DNA of 64,000 nt from Harmonia axyridis (lineage: Eukaryota; Arthropoda; Insecta; Coleoptera; Coccinellidae), in assembly GCF_914767665.1 (NCBI RefSeq), contig NC_059507.1, positions 1,240,001-1,304,000 of the forward strand, read 5' to 3'. Below the pieces are notes generated by a model. It saw only the letters and a program-made list of their open reading frames with translations, was not told the DNA's origin and did no database searches. Position numbers and translations under genes: made by a program. Shown piece by piece: positions 53,101 to 54,132 of the stretch (its first letter is position 1; each line of letters starts with the position of its first letter).

Positions 53101-54132
53101 ACCTATAGAATTAATATTTTGTTTGTTTTGAAATGTCAATTGTTAGAACCGGCAACATGACAGTATACGCTCTATTAGTGATGACGTCACACACCGCCAT
53201 TTTAGTTCTCCTGTCAGTGTTCGGAATCCAAACAAACAAATTGTCATTCATTGTCGTTGAAGAAATTGGCTTATTTTGATAAATAAGGAACGATTTTACT
53301 ATTAATGGATAGACAGAAGGCACGAGATTAATGTCAGTAAGTTCGAACTTCAAGTTCAACTAATAAACACGGCTTTTTACAAAAAACTTGGGGAATGATA
53401 CAGGATTCAAACATACTGGTATTAACCTCGTTCCTTCTATCTATCAATTAATACTGAAATCGTTCTTCAAATACTCTTATTTATGAAAATAAGCCAATTC
53501 CTTCAACGACAACATACTAATTCGAATGACAATTTATTTGTTTGGATTCCGAACACTGACAGGAGAACCAAAAATAGCGGTGTGTGACGTCACACTAATA
53601 GAGCGTATTGACACTTCAAGACAACAAAAAAAACAACAGTGTATAAGATAAATTAGGTAAAGTCTAGAAAAACTAGAGACTATCAGAATTTATTGACTTT
53701 GGATTCGTATTCTACAACTTAAAATCAGCAAATCTGAAATCATTTTCGTTTCAATTCAACGGTCCACTTTATGTCAGGCAACCTAAAATACATCCTTTGG
53801 AGAGTCAAATTATACTCTATGATTGTTCGCTCGGGCGAAGGAAAAAGGAAAGCCTTTTTTTTCAATTTTGTACGATTTTTTCGAAAATATTTTGTTGTAG
53901 AAACCTTCTCTTATATGTATATAGGTTAAAATGGCATTGTTCGTTTCAGGAGGAAGAGTTGAAGGACATTATCGAAAAGGCCCGAGAGATGGAAGATAAG
54001 TACGGACATTTCTTCGACATGGTCATCATCAACAATGATACCGAAAGAGCTTACCACCAACTCTTGGGCGAAATAAACAGTTTGGAAAGAGAGCCCCAAT
54101 GGGTACCAGCCGCTTGGGTCAAAGTGACCTAG
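5008..54132 (+). CDS. sdt: stardust / PALS1 (MPP5) MAGUK scaffold, gene-level entry
   Basis: Membrane-associated guanylate kinase scaffold that in animals binds the Crumbs cytoplasmic tail, PATJ and PAR-6 at the apical junction. Exons I place: 5008-5147, 8142-8635, 32528-32750, 33630-33761, 36460-36702, 39648-39864, 46986-47273, 49892-50113, 50610-50916, 51464-51873, 52450-52763, 53950-54132. All have AG/GT borders and all phases match; together they give 1056 codons plus a stop. Domain order is Asn/Ser-rich N terminus, AVDVPD motifs, a charged coiled segment, L27, PDZ, SH3, HOOK, and guanylate kinase-like. The closest family member I know is PALS1, which shares the HREMAVD, QEDPNWWQAYREG and DYHF segments. 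The first coding exon is missing on the left, so the N terminus is incomplete. The introns total about 46 kb and are packed with transposons plus a nested receptor array. Confidence 0.93.
5210..5305. repeat. dispersed repeat fragment (also at 35250-35345)
   Basis: The segment around ATCGCTCACCGATTCTTCGT shares an extended imperfect match with 35266-35340 (ACCGCTCACCGATTGTTCGT). It lies directly outside the left arm of the large palindrome, so the palindrome interrupts or borders this repeat. Confidence 0.55.
5306..7301. repeat. large palindrome: two ~890-bp inverted arms around a 213-bp spacer
   Basis: Left arm 5306-6196 and right arm 6410-7301 are reverse complements with very few differences: an 83-residue frame in each arm is identical, and two other arm frames differ by single residues. 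The spacer 6197-6409 is AT-rich with AAT-type simple repeats. ORFs inside the arms appear as mirrored pairs and resemble no family I know, so I do not call them genes. Arm lengths of 891 and 892 give a precise centre near 6303. It could be a foldback-type element, a recent inverted duplication, or a read or assembly fold-back. Confidence 0.92.
7302..8141. other. intron sequence beside the palindrome, repeat-like
   Basis: The sequence right after the palindrome (7302-7780) has the monotonous composition of the palindrome arms, and the homology with the left side ends sharply at 7301. A patch of short CAAGCTCAA-like motifs lies at 7860-7990. No exon is seen until the acceptor at 8141. Confidence 0.45.
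8142..8635 (+). CDS. sdt: sdt large N-terminal exon (phase 0 to 2)
   Basis: The acceptor CTTCTCCCACAG at 8130-8141 has a strong pyrimidine tract, and the donor CTGAG|GTGAGT is at 8635/8636. It encodes 164 residues rich in Asn, Ser, Glu and Gln (NQQTNSSASEDLNGF..., a run of five Asn near the end), probably disordered. There is no ATG in this frame, so it is internal. GC content is clearly higher than in the flanking intron. Its phase (0 in, 2 out) matches exon 5008-5147 upstream and exon 32528 downstream. Drosophila sdt also has a large N-terminal exon that is spliced alternatively, so this one may be optional, but I cannot show that here. Confidence 0.82.
8863..10386. repeat. second long palindrome: two 695-bp arms, 134-bp spacer
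   Basis: Left arm 8863-9557 and right arm 9692-10386 align as reverse complements along their whole length with scattered substitutions and small indels; the spacer is 9558-9691. Arm content includes ATACAGGGTGATTTTGG, a motif at the ends of many insect repeats. Both arms start at GTGCATCCCATTTTGGGTGA. Divergence between arms is visibly greater than in the 5306-7301 palindrome, so it is older. No credible gene lies inside. Confidence 0.9.
10450..10551. repeat. dispersed repeat (second copy at 34281-34381)
   Basis: About 100 bases, ACAGGGTGTT...TTTTTTCTCATAGCACCTTT...TAGATATTTCAAT.TGAAGTTT, recur in the same strand at 34281-34381 with roughly one change in five or six. It borders the second palindrome and may be the edge of a larger dispersed element. 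Confidence 0.65.
10768..11245. repeat. third inverted repeat (~190-215-bp arms)
   Basis: Left arm 10768-10955 and right arm 11030-11245 are reverse complements with indels; spacer 10956-11029. Both arms contain ACACCCTGTAGTTTGTTAC and the mirrored TACAGGG or CCCTGTA ends. ORFs in each arm translate to related peptides (AELIPKMY...), which simply reflects the mirror symmetry. Divergence is higher than in the two palindromes to its left. Confidence 0.8.
11246..11959. other. intron, nothing recognised
   Basis: AT-rich with short CACCCTGTATAA-type repeat ends near 11311; no exon or element that I can support. Confidence 0.4.
11960..12328 (+). mobile_element. family-B transposase N-terminal fragment, interrupted by mariner
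   Basis: From ATG 12052 the frame begins MERYTLLRIEIVKIRYKNGEN; a frameshift then moves into the frame reading FAVSFCKTKALLGR...AIVKLMEKFELLEQVSDVENLNRVRR, with a TGA at 12239. This is the DNA-binding part of an IS630-Tc1-mariner transposase. The upstream noncoding part (CTATCTGG...GAAGCTGTCA) matches the family-B ends at 61570-61640. It stops exactly at the TA where the mariner copy at 12329 begins, indicating insertion of mariner into this older copy. Confidence 0.7.
12329..13304 (+). mobile_element. mariner (DD34D) copy C1, 3'-truncated
   Basis: The left terminus GGCCAATTGAATAGACCCCGGTC follows a TA at 12327-12328. Transposase blocks in order: KNTVEAKSWLDEDFPGSAPG, WYAKFNRGE, DERSGRPKEA-like, VTMDETWLHHF with the first catalytic Asp, and HQDNAP-like sequence just before the break. 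A TAG near 12768 replaces a Leu codon, and several frameshifts follow. Homology ends within the KTM..KLH segment at about 13304, so the last catalytic Asp and the right terminus are missing. Confidence 0.85.
13305..13935. other. intron between two mariner copies, nothing recognised
   Basis: No exon-like segment and no repeat that I can match elsewhere in the window. Confidence 0.4.
13936..15065 (-). mobile_element. mariner (DD34D) copy C2, both ends present
   Basis: Both ends read GG(C)C..ATTGAAAAGTCCCCGGTC as inverted repeats, flanked by TA at 13934-13935 and 15066-15067. On the minus strand there are two long open stretches: residues from YMRKLCAKWVPREL through VTMDETWLHHF to DYLQKARPS, and HQDNAPCLKSMKTMAKLHELGFE..SPDLTPSDFF. 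The spacing between the second and third Asp is 34. A deletion near 14735 removes part of the helix-turn-helix region, and frameshifts separate the open stretches, so it is non-autonomous. Confidence 0.88.
15068..15298 (-). mobile_element. family-G transposase start fragment
   Basis: On the minus strand an ATG at 15212 starts MERNTLQKRLEIFKLLHHNQ, preceded by a leader with GACATTTCTTATGTCATTTG. The same leader followed by a related start (MEIYTPQQPLEIAKLYYKNH) occurs at 17287-17520. This is the usual N terminus of IS630-type insect transposases. The fragment ends where mariner C2 begins. Confidence 0.55.
15299..15991. other. intron, nothing firmly recognised
   Basis: Contains an isolated CACCCTGTATA repeat end at about 15921, otherwise unassigned. 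Confidence 0.4.
15992..16866 (+). mobile_element. rosa-type element copy 2, internal-deletion derivative
   Basis: Full ends (ACGGGTGTTTTTTTTCGAGG on the left, ...AAAAACACCCTT on the right) flanked by TA at 15990-15991 and 16867-16868. The N-terminal start (MKRHSAEQRLQIVQFHFENN) is joined to the catalytic FSDESHFWLNGYVN block through the ACTACGTCCATTTTATTTTG junction shared with the copies at 28440, 30324, 35414 and 47410. It has two further frameshifts and lacks the segment with the last catalytic Asp (CDLTSRMRMSH instead of the usual CDLTPLDYFLWG). Confidence 0.92.
17287..17520 (+). mobile_element. family-G transposon 5' end
   Basis: After TA at 17285-17286 comes AAGGGTTTTTCAATAGGAAT, a terminal-repeat-like start, then a leader with GACATTTCTTATGTCATTTG and an ATG at 17399 beginning MEIYTPQQPLEIAKLYYKNH. 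It resembles the fragment at 15068-15298. The rest of the transposase is absent. Confidence 0.55.
17521..19004. other. long AT-rich intron stretch without features
   Basis: Two short ORFs occur (for example 18654-18863) without splice context or motif. I see no matching repeat elsewhere in the window. Confidence 0.45.
19005..19500. repeat. MITE-like element with inverted internal termini and GCAATAAA motifs
   Basis: TTCTACGTTCATGCAAAAAGC at 19035-19055 is the near inverse of GCTTTCTGCATGAATGTAGAA around 19472-19492. Between them, short motifs (GTGCAATAAA, GCACGAGTTGCA, TTATTGCACTAGTGCAATAA) repeat in both orientations. This is consistent with a non-coding inverted-repeat element of about 0.5 kb. 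I see no transposase and cannot name the family. Confidence 0.55.
20430..20745. other. GC-rich island, possible LTR-retrotransposon remnant
   Basis: About 300 bases with clearly higher GC than the surrounding intron and open frames on both strands (a 165-residue + frame from 20237 and a 93-residue minus frame). Neither peptide is recognised. TGGTCCTTCGAGC near 20668 resembles TGGTCCATTCGAGC, which follows the LTR of the BEL/Pao element (minus strand, about 28078), so this may be an LTR plus leader of a related retroelement. The evidence is that motif and the composition only. Confidence 0.35.
20746..22396. other. intron, unassigned
   Basis: Minus-strand short ORFs at 20895-21401 and 22013-22356 are Asn/Ser/Leu-rich and could be remnants of an old retroelement gag, but no motif supports that. 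Confidence 0.35.
22397..23432 (+). mobile_element. mariner (DD34D) copy C3 with leader deletion
   Basis: The left end AGGCCAATTGAAAAGT follows TA at 22395-22396; the right end is GGGGACTTTTCAATTGGCCTGT. The first ~230 bases after the left end (leader and start codon) are deleted, so the sequence jumps to the ACCAGGAAAATCAACC region. The 3' part is the best preserved in the window: one open frame (23056-23364) carries HQDNAPCHKSMKTMAKLNK, the third Asp 34 residues after the second, and the natural C terminus ending GNYVE. Frameshifts near 22830 and 22960 break the middle. Confidence 0.9.
23433..24030. other. intron, nothing recognised
   Basis: No open frame or repeat of note between the mariner copy and the BEL/Pao insertion. 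Confidence 0.4.
24036..24281 (-). repeat. BEL/Pao 3' LTR (element orientation)
   Basis: 246 bases, matching 28079-28324 base for base as far as I can read. The stop codon of the element's ORF (24269-24271) lies inside this LTR. Confidence 0.95.
24269..27655 (-). CDS. BEL/Pao gag-protease-integrase fusion ORF (RT deleted)
   Basis: 1128 residues from ATG 27655, no internal stop. Residues about 145-330 are the DUF1759-type gag region (LPKFDGNYQNWLEFRDTF). Residues 352-406 hold zinc-knuckle cysteines including CMNCLRPGHFSEQC. Residues 472-490 are the aspartyl protease (LLDSGSESSF, Asp477). After ISGPIS and a short linker the frame jumps near residue 668 (about base 25654) directly into the integrase-upstream region, so the whole RT/RNase H block is missing. 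The His2Cys2 integrase domain lies at about 776-833. A second in-frame loss near residue 858 removes the part with the first catalytic Asp; HSDNGK (Asp888) and LWEAGI remain. Both losses preserve frame, which is unusual for neutral decay. Confidence 0.92.
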   Translation of the reverse strand: MTSTSHKYPTTLFNISNNRSHSIMNLETLKRNRGAIKSKLTIFTNFLKEIKSKTELLSIDYIQISERLLKFDNVLEEFEEVQNLIENSSEDEEVNFSERESFTNKYYMQKAFAKSILDKKESEENASSISIQNNSNNYSNSIKLPTIELPKFDGNYQNWLEFRDTFESLIEKNQAINEIQKFHYLRASLEGSAVQVIQSLDFSATNYAVAWNSLQERYDNKRLLVHNHIKSIFHFETITKESSEKIRNLLDTVSKNLRALEQLNQPTCHWSTLIVFLIQTKLDSATVREWEKFRADKDVPTWDDLKKFLKSRADFLETIETNHTQRHIEIKYQRHNTTRGFYTSGAENKPKCVFCAKNHYSQTCENFLKLSVNKRKERIKELKLCMNCLRPGHFSEQCRSSNCKKCNGRHHTQIHSDIVNVKTPDVNTNNSSSTNSNNALSYALSANKSNSCVLLSTAIAHVVDNESNRQNIRILLDSGSESSFIRADVCKRLKLRTTPVNVEVCGLNRAVSYIKSKCSVDIHARNNSFSTNIHCYILPEITGKIPDSKIYDHPHLNIPDDINLADPNFHEPNTIDMLIGADYFYSMLNVGQISLGSNQPILQKTSLGWVISGPISKSRPKRIACNFARTADVQKQSARFLEIEEILSDKPLSEEGKLCKEHFAQNTQLIIFERFLSINRLERCMAYVLRFVNNVSKGHKKQTDTLFPNDLKSACTKLIKLAQLESFPIEVKNLEMKQKTNSKSTILSLNPFLDEHGILRVGGRISQSTYAFDKKHPVILSHKHHFTKLLFENEHRKLLHSGPQQLLYVLRGTFWPTSSRSFSRKTVRHCMKCFRNKPMIVQPIMGDPPLKRVKPQPPLISDLSKDAFVLALRRFISRKGKPHKIHSDNGKMLVDANSEIQNFLKLKEPNLTYALSSEGIQRKFIPPDSPHFGGLWEAGIRSTKYHMKRVMGKAHLTFDELYSLLTQIEATVNSRPLTPLSTNPSDLLPLTPAHFSIGRPLTSAPDVDLRDVSMSRLSSYQRLQQLNQHFWERWSKEFISETQQLVKWKNSQQTLQTGTLVMLKDDNQPPLVRKLGRIESLHPGKDGISRVATIRTSTGLTKRAFSKICPLPVDVESQPFQGGGHVHA
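27857..28067. repeat. 34-bp minisatellite in the BEL/Pao leader
   Basis: Units start at 27857, 27891, 27925, 27959, 27993 and 28027, with a partial at 28061, each exactly 34 bases (TGTGGCTCGCTTTTCTGGAT then TCACTGGATTCAAA). Variants alternate TGTGGCTCG and TGTGTATCG. The array lies between the 5' LTR and the gag start. Confidence 0.93.
28079..28324 (-). repeat. BEL/Pao 5' LTR (element orientation)
   Basis: 246 bases, the partner of 24036-24281. On the minus strand it is followed by TGGTCCATTCGAGCCACA, the leader start. Confidence 0.95.
28440..29378 (+). mobile_element. rosa-type element copy 3, internal-deletion derivative with intact catalytic half
   Basis: The left end ACGGGTGTTTATTTTCGAGG follows TA at 28438-28439. 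The right end is ACACCCTT followed by CA, a mutated TA. ATG 28552 begins MNRLTPEQRLQIVQFYFENN and stops after about 36 residues at the common deletion junction. The second frame (28658-29275) then encodes FSDEAHF to the natural C terminus (...GGHMLEIIFKM). All three catalytic acidic residues are present, with 41 residues between the second and third (QQDG...PLDYF), the DD41D signature of the rosa family. It lacks the DNA-binding remainder, so it cannot make a complete transposase. Confidence 0.95.
29425..29560 (+). mobile_element. transposase C-terminal fragment of another ITm family
   Basis: One frame reads SWLSRSPDLNPLDFY, a stop, then WGHLKQLVYH. That is the third catalytic motif of an IS630-type transposase in a family distinct from the rosa copies beside it. 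Confidence 0.6.
29561..30271. other. intron, nothing recognised
   Basis: ORFs on both strands at 29849-30206 overlap and lack motifs. Confidence 0.4.
30324..31239 (-). mobile_element. rosa-type element copy 4, internal-deletion derivative
   Basis: The right end AAGGGTGTTTTTTTAGAGCT follows TA at 30322-30323; the left end is CGAAAAAAACACCCAA before TA at 31240. The minus strand encodes the catalytic half with two frameshifts and extra small deletions around the shared junction (near 31040-31065). About 50 bases outside the 30322 border are shared with the copy at 47410. Confidence 0.9.
31241..32527. other. intron, nothing recognised
   Basis: A tRNA B-box-like GGTTCGATTCC at 32352-32362 stands alone. 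The acceptor of the next sdt exon ends at 32527. Confidence 0.4.
32528..32750 (+). CDS. sdt: sdt exon with HREMAVDVPD motif (phase 2 to 0)
   Basis: The acceptor TTTTTTTCAG ends at 32527; the donor ACA|GTAAGT is at 32750/32751. After the split Arg it encodes RPRRRSGSSIVVLDGDLDPV..., acidic residues, then HREMAVDVPDSFVARNKTPP and a Pro-rich end. PALS1 has HREMAVD at the same place; in PALS1 the Val-Asp of this ECR1 motif is needed for binding the PAR-6 PDZ domain (established for the vertebrate protein). It joins in frame to either exon 8142-8635 or the alternative exon 125-206. Confidence 0.93.
33047..33675 (+). repeat. four-unit tandem array repeating an sdt splice acceptor and exon start
   Basis: Units of 157, 155, 159 and about 158 bases begin at 33047, 33204, 33359 and 33518, each starting CCAATTTTATTTTTATTTCG. 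Each contains the end of the intron (GATACTAG) followed by the first ~45 bases of the exon (GTAGC[A/G]TATGACCGAC...). The AG acceptors are at 33147-33148, 33313-33314, 33472-33473 and, for the real exon, 33628-33629. Reading on from any of the three upstream acceptors meets a stop in the following unit, so they look like decoys. Confidence 0.95.
33630..33761 (+). CDS. sdt: sdt exon with a second AVDVPD motif (phase 0 to 0)
   Basis: The acceptor GATACTAG ends at 33629 and the donor AAG|GTAAAG is at 33761/33762. It encodes 44 residues, VAYDRLLGVTFNETDQERAV then DVPDNFIERKKTPPKYP.... The second half repeats the pattern of the preceding exon (AVDVPDxFxxRxKTPPxYP). Being 132 bases and phase 0-0, it can be included or skipped without breaking the frame. 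Its 5' edge is triplicated upstream in the tandem array. Confidence 0.85.
34281..34381. repeat. dispersed repeat, second copy of 10450-10551
   Basis: Same-strand match including TTTTTTCTCATAGCACCTTT and TAGATATTTCAATTTGAAGT. It lies between sdt exons with no relation to coding sequence. Confidence 0.6.
34784..34924 (+). CDS. sdt: candidate optional sdt exon (phase 0 to 0)
   Basis: An open segment between CAG at 34781-34783 and a consensus donor CAG|GTAGGT at 34924/34925 is 141 bases. It encodes 47 residues (VLLILRTPSRHKIHKRNLFY..., IQWRPASVQ at the end). Phase 0-0 is what this position needs between exons 33630 and 36460, and it adds no stop. I do not recognise the peptide and the acceptor pyrimidine tract is weak, so it may be chance or part of an old repeat. 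Confidence 0.3.
35250..35345. repeat. dispersed repeat, second copy of 5210-5305
   Basis: GAGGATCG...CACCGCTCACCGATTGTTCGT matches the segment left of the large palindrome. Flanked by AT-rich sequence. Confidence 0.5.
35414..36352 (-). mobile_element. rosa-type element copy 5, internal-deletion derivative
   Basis: Flanked by TA at 35412-35413 and 36353-36354, with both inverted ends. A minus frame (36183-35734) runs through the deletion junction and the catalytic FSDEAHFWLNGYVN block to WPPRSCD, but a TTCAATC change removes the following residues in frame. N-terminal and catalytic parts carry the same junction as copies 2, 3, 4 and 6. The insertion lies about 110 bases upstream of the sdt exon at 36460. 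Confidence 0.93.
36460..36702 (+). CDS. sdt: sdt exon, Pro/Thr/Asn-rich linker (phase 0 to 0)
   Basis: The acceptor CATTACAG ends at 36459; the donor CAG|GTGAGA is at 36702/36703. It encodes 81 residues (SGLNGTATTPAQTPNSKPVP..., a run of six Asn from an AAT repeat, and EQLNSIKKYQ at the end). The last residues start a charged helical segment that continues across the next intron. Confidence 0.88.
36811..38072 (-). mobile_element. mariner (DD34D) copy C4, nearly full length
   Basis: Left border TA at 36809-36810 then ACAGGCCAATTGAAAAGTCC; right end ACCTTTCAGTTAGCCTAT before TA. At about 1.26 kb this is the longest mariner copy here. Minus-strand blocks: helix-turn-helix with DGERSGRPKEAVTDEKIKKV, YMRKLCAKWVPREL, HQDNAMCHKSMKTMAKLHEL and SDLKRMLDGKKFSANEEVIA. 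Several stops and frameshifts separate them. Confidence 0.9.
38073..38839. other. intron between two mariner copies, nothing recognised
   Basis: An ATG-initiated short frame near 38562 (MSSVCFDPEDNLSFREIDQV) ends in AT-rich sequence and has GT after GTTAGAG. It could be a spurious exon-like segment and is not supported. Confidence 0.35.
38840..39553 (-). mobile_element. mariner (DD34D) copy C5, 5'-truncated with internal deletion
   Basis: The 3' terminus ACAGGCCAATTGAAAAGTCT follows TA at 38838-38839. The minus strand holds the C-terminal half (HQEHVPCHKSMKIMAKLKEL; the catalytic Asp of HQDN is changed to Glu). Near 39480 the VTMDETW block is joined directly to the EIADIVKI block, an internal deletion. 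The transposon 5' end is absent. Confidence 0.88.
39648..39864 (+). CDS. sdt: sdt exon, charged coiled segment (phase 0 to 1)
   Basis: The acceptor TTTTCTCAG ends at 39647; the donor ATG|GTATGT is at 39864/39865. It encodes EQIRKRKEEEERIAAQNEFL and 52 further residues ending in a split Gly. PALS1 has a comparable segment (RIRQQQEDMRRRREEE) upstream of L27. This is the last exon before the intron that holds the receptor array. Confidence 0.92.
39865..40218. other. intron start before the receptor array
   Basis: No exon or element. The last bases (about 40206-40230, GCAAAGGCTTCTGATCAGGC) resemble the 3' end of an IR gene unit (GCAAAAGCTTTTAAACAGGC). Confidence 0.4.
40262..40347 (+). promoter_or_regulatory. 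conserved upstream block of IR gene 1
   Basis: The block GAGGTAATATTGAATCGTTC through AGTACATTTGAAAAGAGCAT to CTCTGATGG recurs about 100-160 bases upstream of the start codon in all three IR units (also near 42137-42192 and 43975-44028). It may hold the promoter, but the similarity could simply reflect recent duplication. Confidence 0.4.
40442..42070 (+). CDS. divergent ionotropic receptor (IR) 1 of a tandem array
   Basis: Probable ligand-gated cation channel subunit of the divergent insect IR family, usually a chemosensory receptor in the neuronal plasma membrane. Single-exon frame of 542 residues from ATG 40442; the same frame opens 18 bases earlier at TTG, which I do not use. Ligand-binding lobe S1 lies about residues 185-260 (GFYPQWVDDYDVWWVP). 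Transmembrane segments are at about 271-290 (VWLAWIYTTILISLLNW), 329-347 (MIFFGILFYTVFLL) and 517-537 (FVIWILGILTALFFFILEY); lobe S2 lies between the last two. No obvious signal peptide, which is odd for an IR, so a short upstream exon may exist. It sits inside an sdt intron on the same strand. Confidence 0.88.
   Translation: MLNLTHIQQAKNLTACLNLLIQILSSNRPITSIFTINLELNFAFPTTRYDATLGYPDLNPDVKPEFYVTNLDYSQLEKLLDKKGTSTSYRADAKYLIITESWPNLTGNVELHHASKAFFFDLMKWNSCCSNIETIHHDPSNTTSVDTFLTEMSTQNIKPSTLVFCAKFIIWRPFKNCFDCTDNKGIIFDVTYMFADHYNVNIIHKICKTAGCPEYFNNPSDYDCSFLTTPFLVDESLMGFYPQWVDDYDVWWVPRQSEIPPWKYIFKALPDDVWLAWIYTTILISLLNWITKKILNRNHNIRRVFEVARFTFDIFLEQAVNVNIHRTSEMIFFGILFYTVFLLNTAYKTHFTYLLLGPNYFAHSILTVQDAANSGLFVTYTAHLKENIIELFPDLGEYFSSHYVHSSEENWTTLVAHNKNTIAYKSLTCAKYMKRTFQDENGKSLMYALEKPRQKSYYLFYYLRSNPLWSRFPDFINQLRDHGFLEIIESKYSTGRAGITSEVEDVSKLTMSHMQGPFVIWILGILTALFFFILEYIHSKSF
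42277..43905 (+). pseudogene. divergent ionotropic receptor 2, one premature stop
   Basis: Same length as IR 1 (1629 bases from ATG 42277 to TAA) and near-identical over long stretches. One codon, TGA at 43459-43461, replaces the TTA (Leu) found in IR 1, cutting the product at residue 394, after the second membrane segment but before most of S2 and the third. No other frame damage is visible, so loss is recent. It could be a polymorphic null, a sequencing error, or a read-through pseudo-pseudogene of the kind known for Drosophila sechellia Ir75a. Confidence 0.85.
44127..45749 (+). CDS. divergent ionotropic receptor 3 of the tandem array
   Basis: Single exon, 540 residues from ATG 44127 (MLNPTHIEQAQNLTACLNLL), stop at 45747-45749. 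Same domain layout as IR 1: S1 with GFYPQWVDDYDVWWVP, three hydrophobic segments (VWLAWIYTTILISVLNW; MIFFGVLFYTVFLLNTAF; FVIWILGILTALFVFILEY). It is the most divergent of the three and ends HHYY rather than the SKSF or GKSF of the others. A poly(A) signal AATAAA follows at 45761-45766. The ligand is unknown. Confidence 0.88.
   Translation: MLNPTHIEQAQNLTACLNLLIRILSSNRPITSIFTINLELNFAFPTTRYDATLDYPVLNPDVKPEFYVTNLDYSQLEKLLDKKGTSTSYRADAKYLIITESWPNLTKNVKLHHASKAIFFNIMKWNSCCCDIEGIHHDPSNTTSVDTFLAEMSTQQTKPTTLIFCVNFIWQPFQNCLNCTENKGIIFDVTEMFAAHYNVNVLYKECETLGCPEYFINPSDYNCSFLTTPFLVDESLMGFYPQWVDDYDVWWVPRQSEIPPWKYIFKALPDDVWLAWIYTTILISVLNWTTKKIIYRNHNILRVFEVARFTFDIFLDQAIKLNIHRTSEMIFFGVLFYTVFLLNTAFKSHFTYLLLGPNYYAHSILTVRDAANSGLFVTYAAHLRNNLIELFPDLREYFLSHFVYSNEVNWTMLVAHNKNAIAYKSLISAKYIKRTFQDENGKSLMYTLDKPRQKSYYLFYYLRNNPLWSRFPYFINQLRDHGFLEIIELKYSTGRAGMTSEVEDVSKLTMSHMEGPFVIWILGILTALFVFILEYTHHYY
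45761..45766 (+). promoter_or_regulatory. poly(A) signal of IR 3
   Basis: AATAAA, 12 bases after the stop codon. No equivalent is seen as close behind IR 1 or IR 2. Confidence 0.5.
45868..46000 (-). mobile_element. old mariner C-terminal remnant
   Basis: Decayed minus-strand match to the end of the mariner gene (ATCGGCAATTACTTCTTCAT, then a diverged GGTCAGATCTGGAGAATA). More diverged than any of the C1-C5 copies. Confidence 0.55.
46001..46985. other. intron, nothing recognised
   Basis: AT-rich, two mutually similar short stretches (near 46430-46500 and 46570-46650) that may be an old repeat pair. The next sdt exon follows CATCAG at 46985. Confidence 0.35.
46986..47273 (+). CDS. sdt: sdt exon, L27 region (phase 1 to 1)
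   Basis: Acceptor AACCATCAG ends at 46985; donor ACAG|GTGAGC at 47273/47274. It encodes GYGDLVAAVQRLQLQLKKAG and on to LRDCLDALANVQTAYAVELATLL, corresponding to the L27N helices and the start of L27C in PALS1, which bind PATJ and LIN7 respectively in the vertebrate complex. GC content is markedly above the intron background. Confidence 0.92.
47410..48349 (-). mobile_element. rosa-type element copy 6, internal-deletion derivative
   Basis: Both inverted ends; TA at 47408-47409 and 48350-48351. The minus strand has the shared deletion junction (ACTACGTCCATTTTATTTTG) and an open catalytic C-terminal frame from 47911 with QQDGATCHTA and PLDYFLWG, cut by TGG to TGA near 47582. A frame break lies near 48000. 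The flank at 47359-47409 matches the flank of copy 4. Confidence 0.93.
48350..48599. other. intron, nothing recognised
   Basis: Short unassigned stretch between the rosa copy and the retroelement remnant. Confidence 0.4.
48600..49590 (-). pseudogene. non-LTR retrotransposon remnant: RNase H and C-terminal tail
   Basis: On the minus strand a decayed frame reads VLECLRKLNEIGTNKKACLV, WILGH, a stop, GIKANILARTETQTPF and FCGIGKCTYKKVF, matching the end of the retroelement RNase H domain (VPGHxGIxGNExAD type). Further on come LTGHCLLRY and CRLSEEEEETPDHLV, the zinc-binding C-terminal tail that follows RNase H in non-LTR elements; the first Cys pair is partly lost. Stops and frameshifts are scattered, so it is old. 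Higher GC than the flanks. It lies in the sdt intron 47274-49891. Confidence 0.75.
49892..50113 (+). CDS. sdt: sdt exon, end of L27 and start of PDZ (phase 1 to 1)
   Basis: The acceptor TTTTTTCAG ends at 49891 and the donor GTTG|GTAAGT is at 50113/50114. It encodes the end of L27C (YELEALMVAHDGVISTLPPE), a linker, then ENIKIIKIEKSTEPLGATVR, the first strands and carboxylate-binding loop of the PDZ domain. In PALS1 this PDZ binds the ERLI C terminus of Crumbs. Confidence 0.95.
50156..50417. mobile_element. MITE-like element with CAGGGTGTT termini
   Basis: Starts CAGGGTGTTACCAAA and ends CCAACACCCTG, flanked by TA on both sides (50154-50155, 50418-50419). About 260 bases, no coding capacity, in the intron splitting the PDZ domain. 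Confidence 0.65.
50610..50916 (+). CDS. sdt: sdt exon, rest of PDZ and start of SH3 (phase 1 to 2)
   Basis: Acceptor CATTTCTAG ends at 50609; donor ATAAG|GTGAGT at 50916/50917. It encodes RVVRGGAAHQSGLLHEGDEL through GELTFLIVPA (PDZ) and VLHVRAHFDYDPEDDMYIPC through KGDVLHVI (SH3). Very close to PALS1 across both domains. Confidence 0.96.
51094..51440. mobile_element. unassigned transposon-like fragment in sdt intron
   Basis: It begins GGGTGTTTTTTTTTAAGAGC, resembling the ends of ITm elements, and ends near TGTTGTCGTTATAACCCCC, which resembles the family-G leader (TGTTGCCGTTATGACCC at 15276). The interior is not recognised. Confidence 0.4.
51464..51873 (+). CDS. sdt: sdt exon, end of SH3, HOOK, start of guanylate kinase-like domain (phase 2 to 1)
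   Basis: Acceptor TCTTTTTTTCAG ends at 51463; donor CCAC|GTAAGT at 51873/51874. It encodes QEDPNWWQAYREGEDDQTLA, the HOOK segment with a basic run (ARRKKKKGA), EILTYEEVSLYYPRANSKRP and IVLIGPPNIGRHELRQKL, the remnant of the P-loop in the guanylate kinase-like fold. Catalytic residues are not conserved, as in all PALS-type MAGUKs, so it is a protein-binding module. Confidence 0.96.
51955..52105. repeat. dispersed repeat (second copy at 63779-63990)
   Basis: TTGTAGAACAAAATCGTGCG ... TCATGGTTACATTTCATTAT ... GATATTTATGGGAATATTCC recurs at the right edge of the window with substitutions and an insertion. Non-coding, unknown family. Confidence 0.7.
52450..52763 (+). CDS. sdt: sdt exon, guanylate kinase-like core (phase 1 to 0)
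   Basis: Acceptor TTTCCTCTACAG ends at 52449; donor AAG|GTAAGA at 52763/52764. After the split His it encodes TSRARKENEVDGQDYHFITR, FVEHGEFEKAYYGTSLDAIR and VFVAPPSLEKLRQKK. Colinear with PALS1 (DYHFVSR, IEHGEFEKNLYGTS). Confidence 0.96.
53098..53660. repeat. inverted repeat element with TGACGTCA cores in the sdt intron
   Basis: Left part (about 53098-53340) and right part (about 53425-53660) are imperfect reverse complements. Shared stretches include ACGCTCTATTAGTG, GTTCTCCTGTCAGTGTTCGG and TTGGCTTATTTT.ATAAATAA. Each arm has TGACGTCACAC, a palindromic CRE-type core. It is probably a foldback or MITE-type element; arms are clearly diverged by indels. Confidence 0.8.
53950..54132 (+). CDS. 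sdt: sdt last coding exon
   Basis: Acceptor TCGTTTCAG ends at 53949; stop TAG at 54130-54132. It encodes EEELKDIIEKAREMEDKYGH to EPQWVPAAWVKVT, the C-terminal lobe of the guanylate kinase-like domain. PALS1 ends almost at the same point (EPQWVPSTWLR), so the protein is complete at this end. Confidence 0.97.
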   Translation, partial: EEELKDIIEKAREMEDKYGHFFDMVIINNDTERAYHQLLGEINSLEREPQWVPAAWVKVT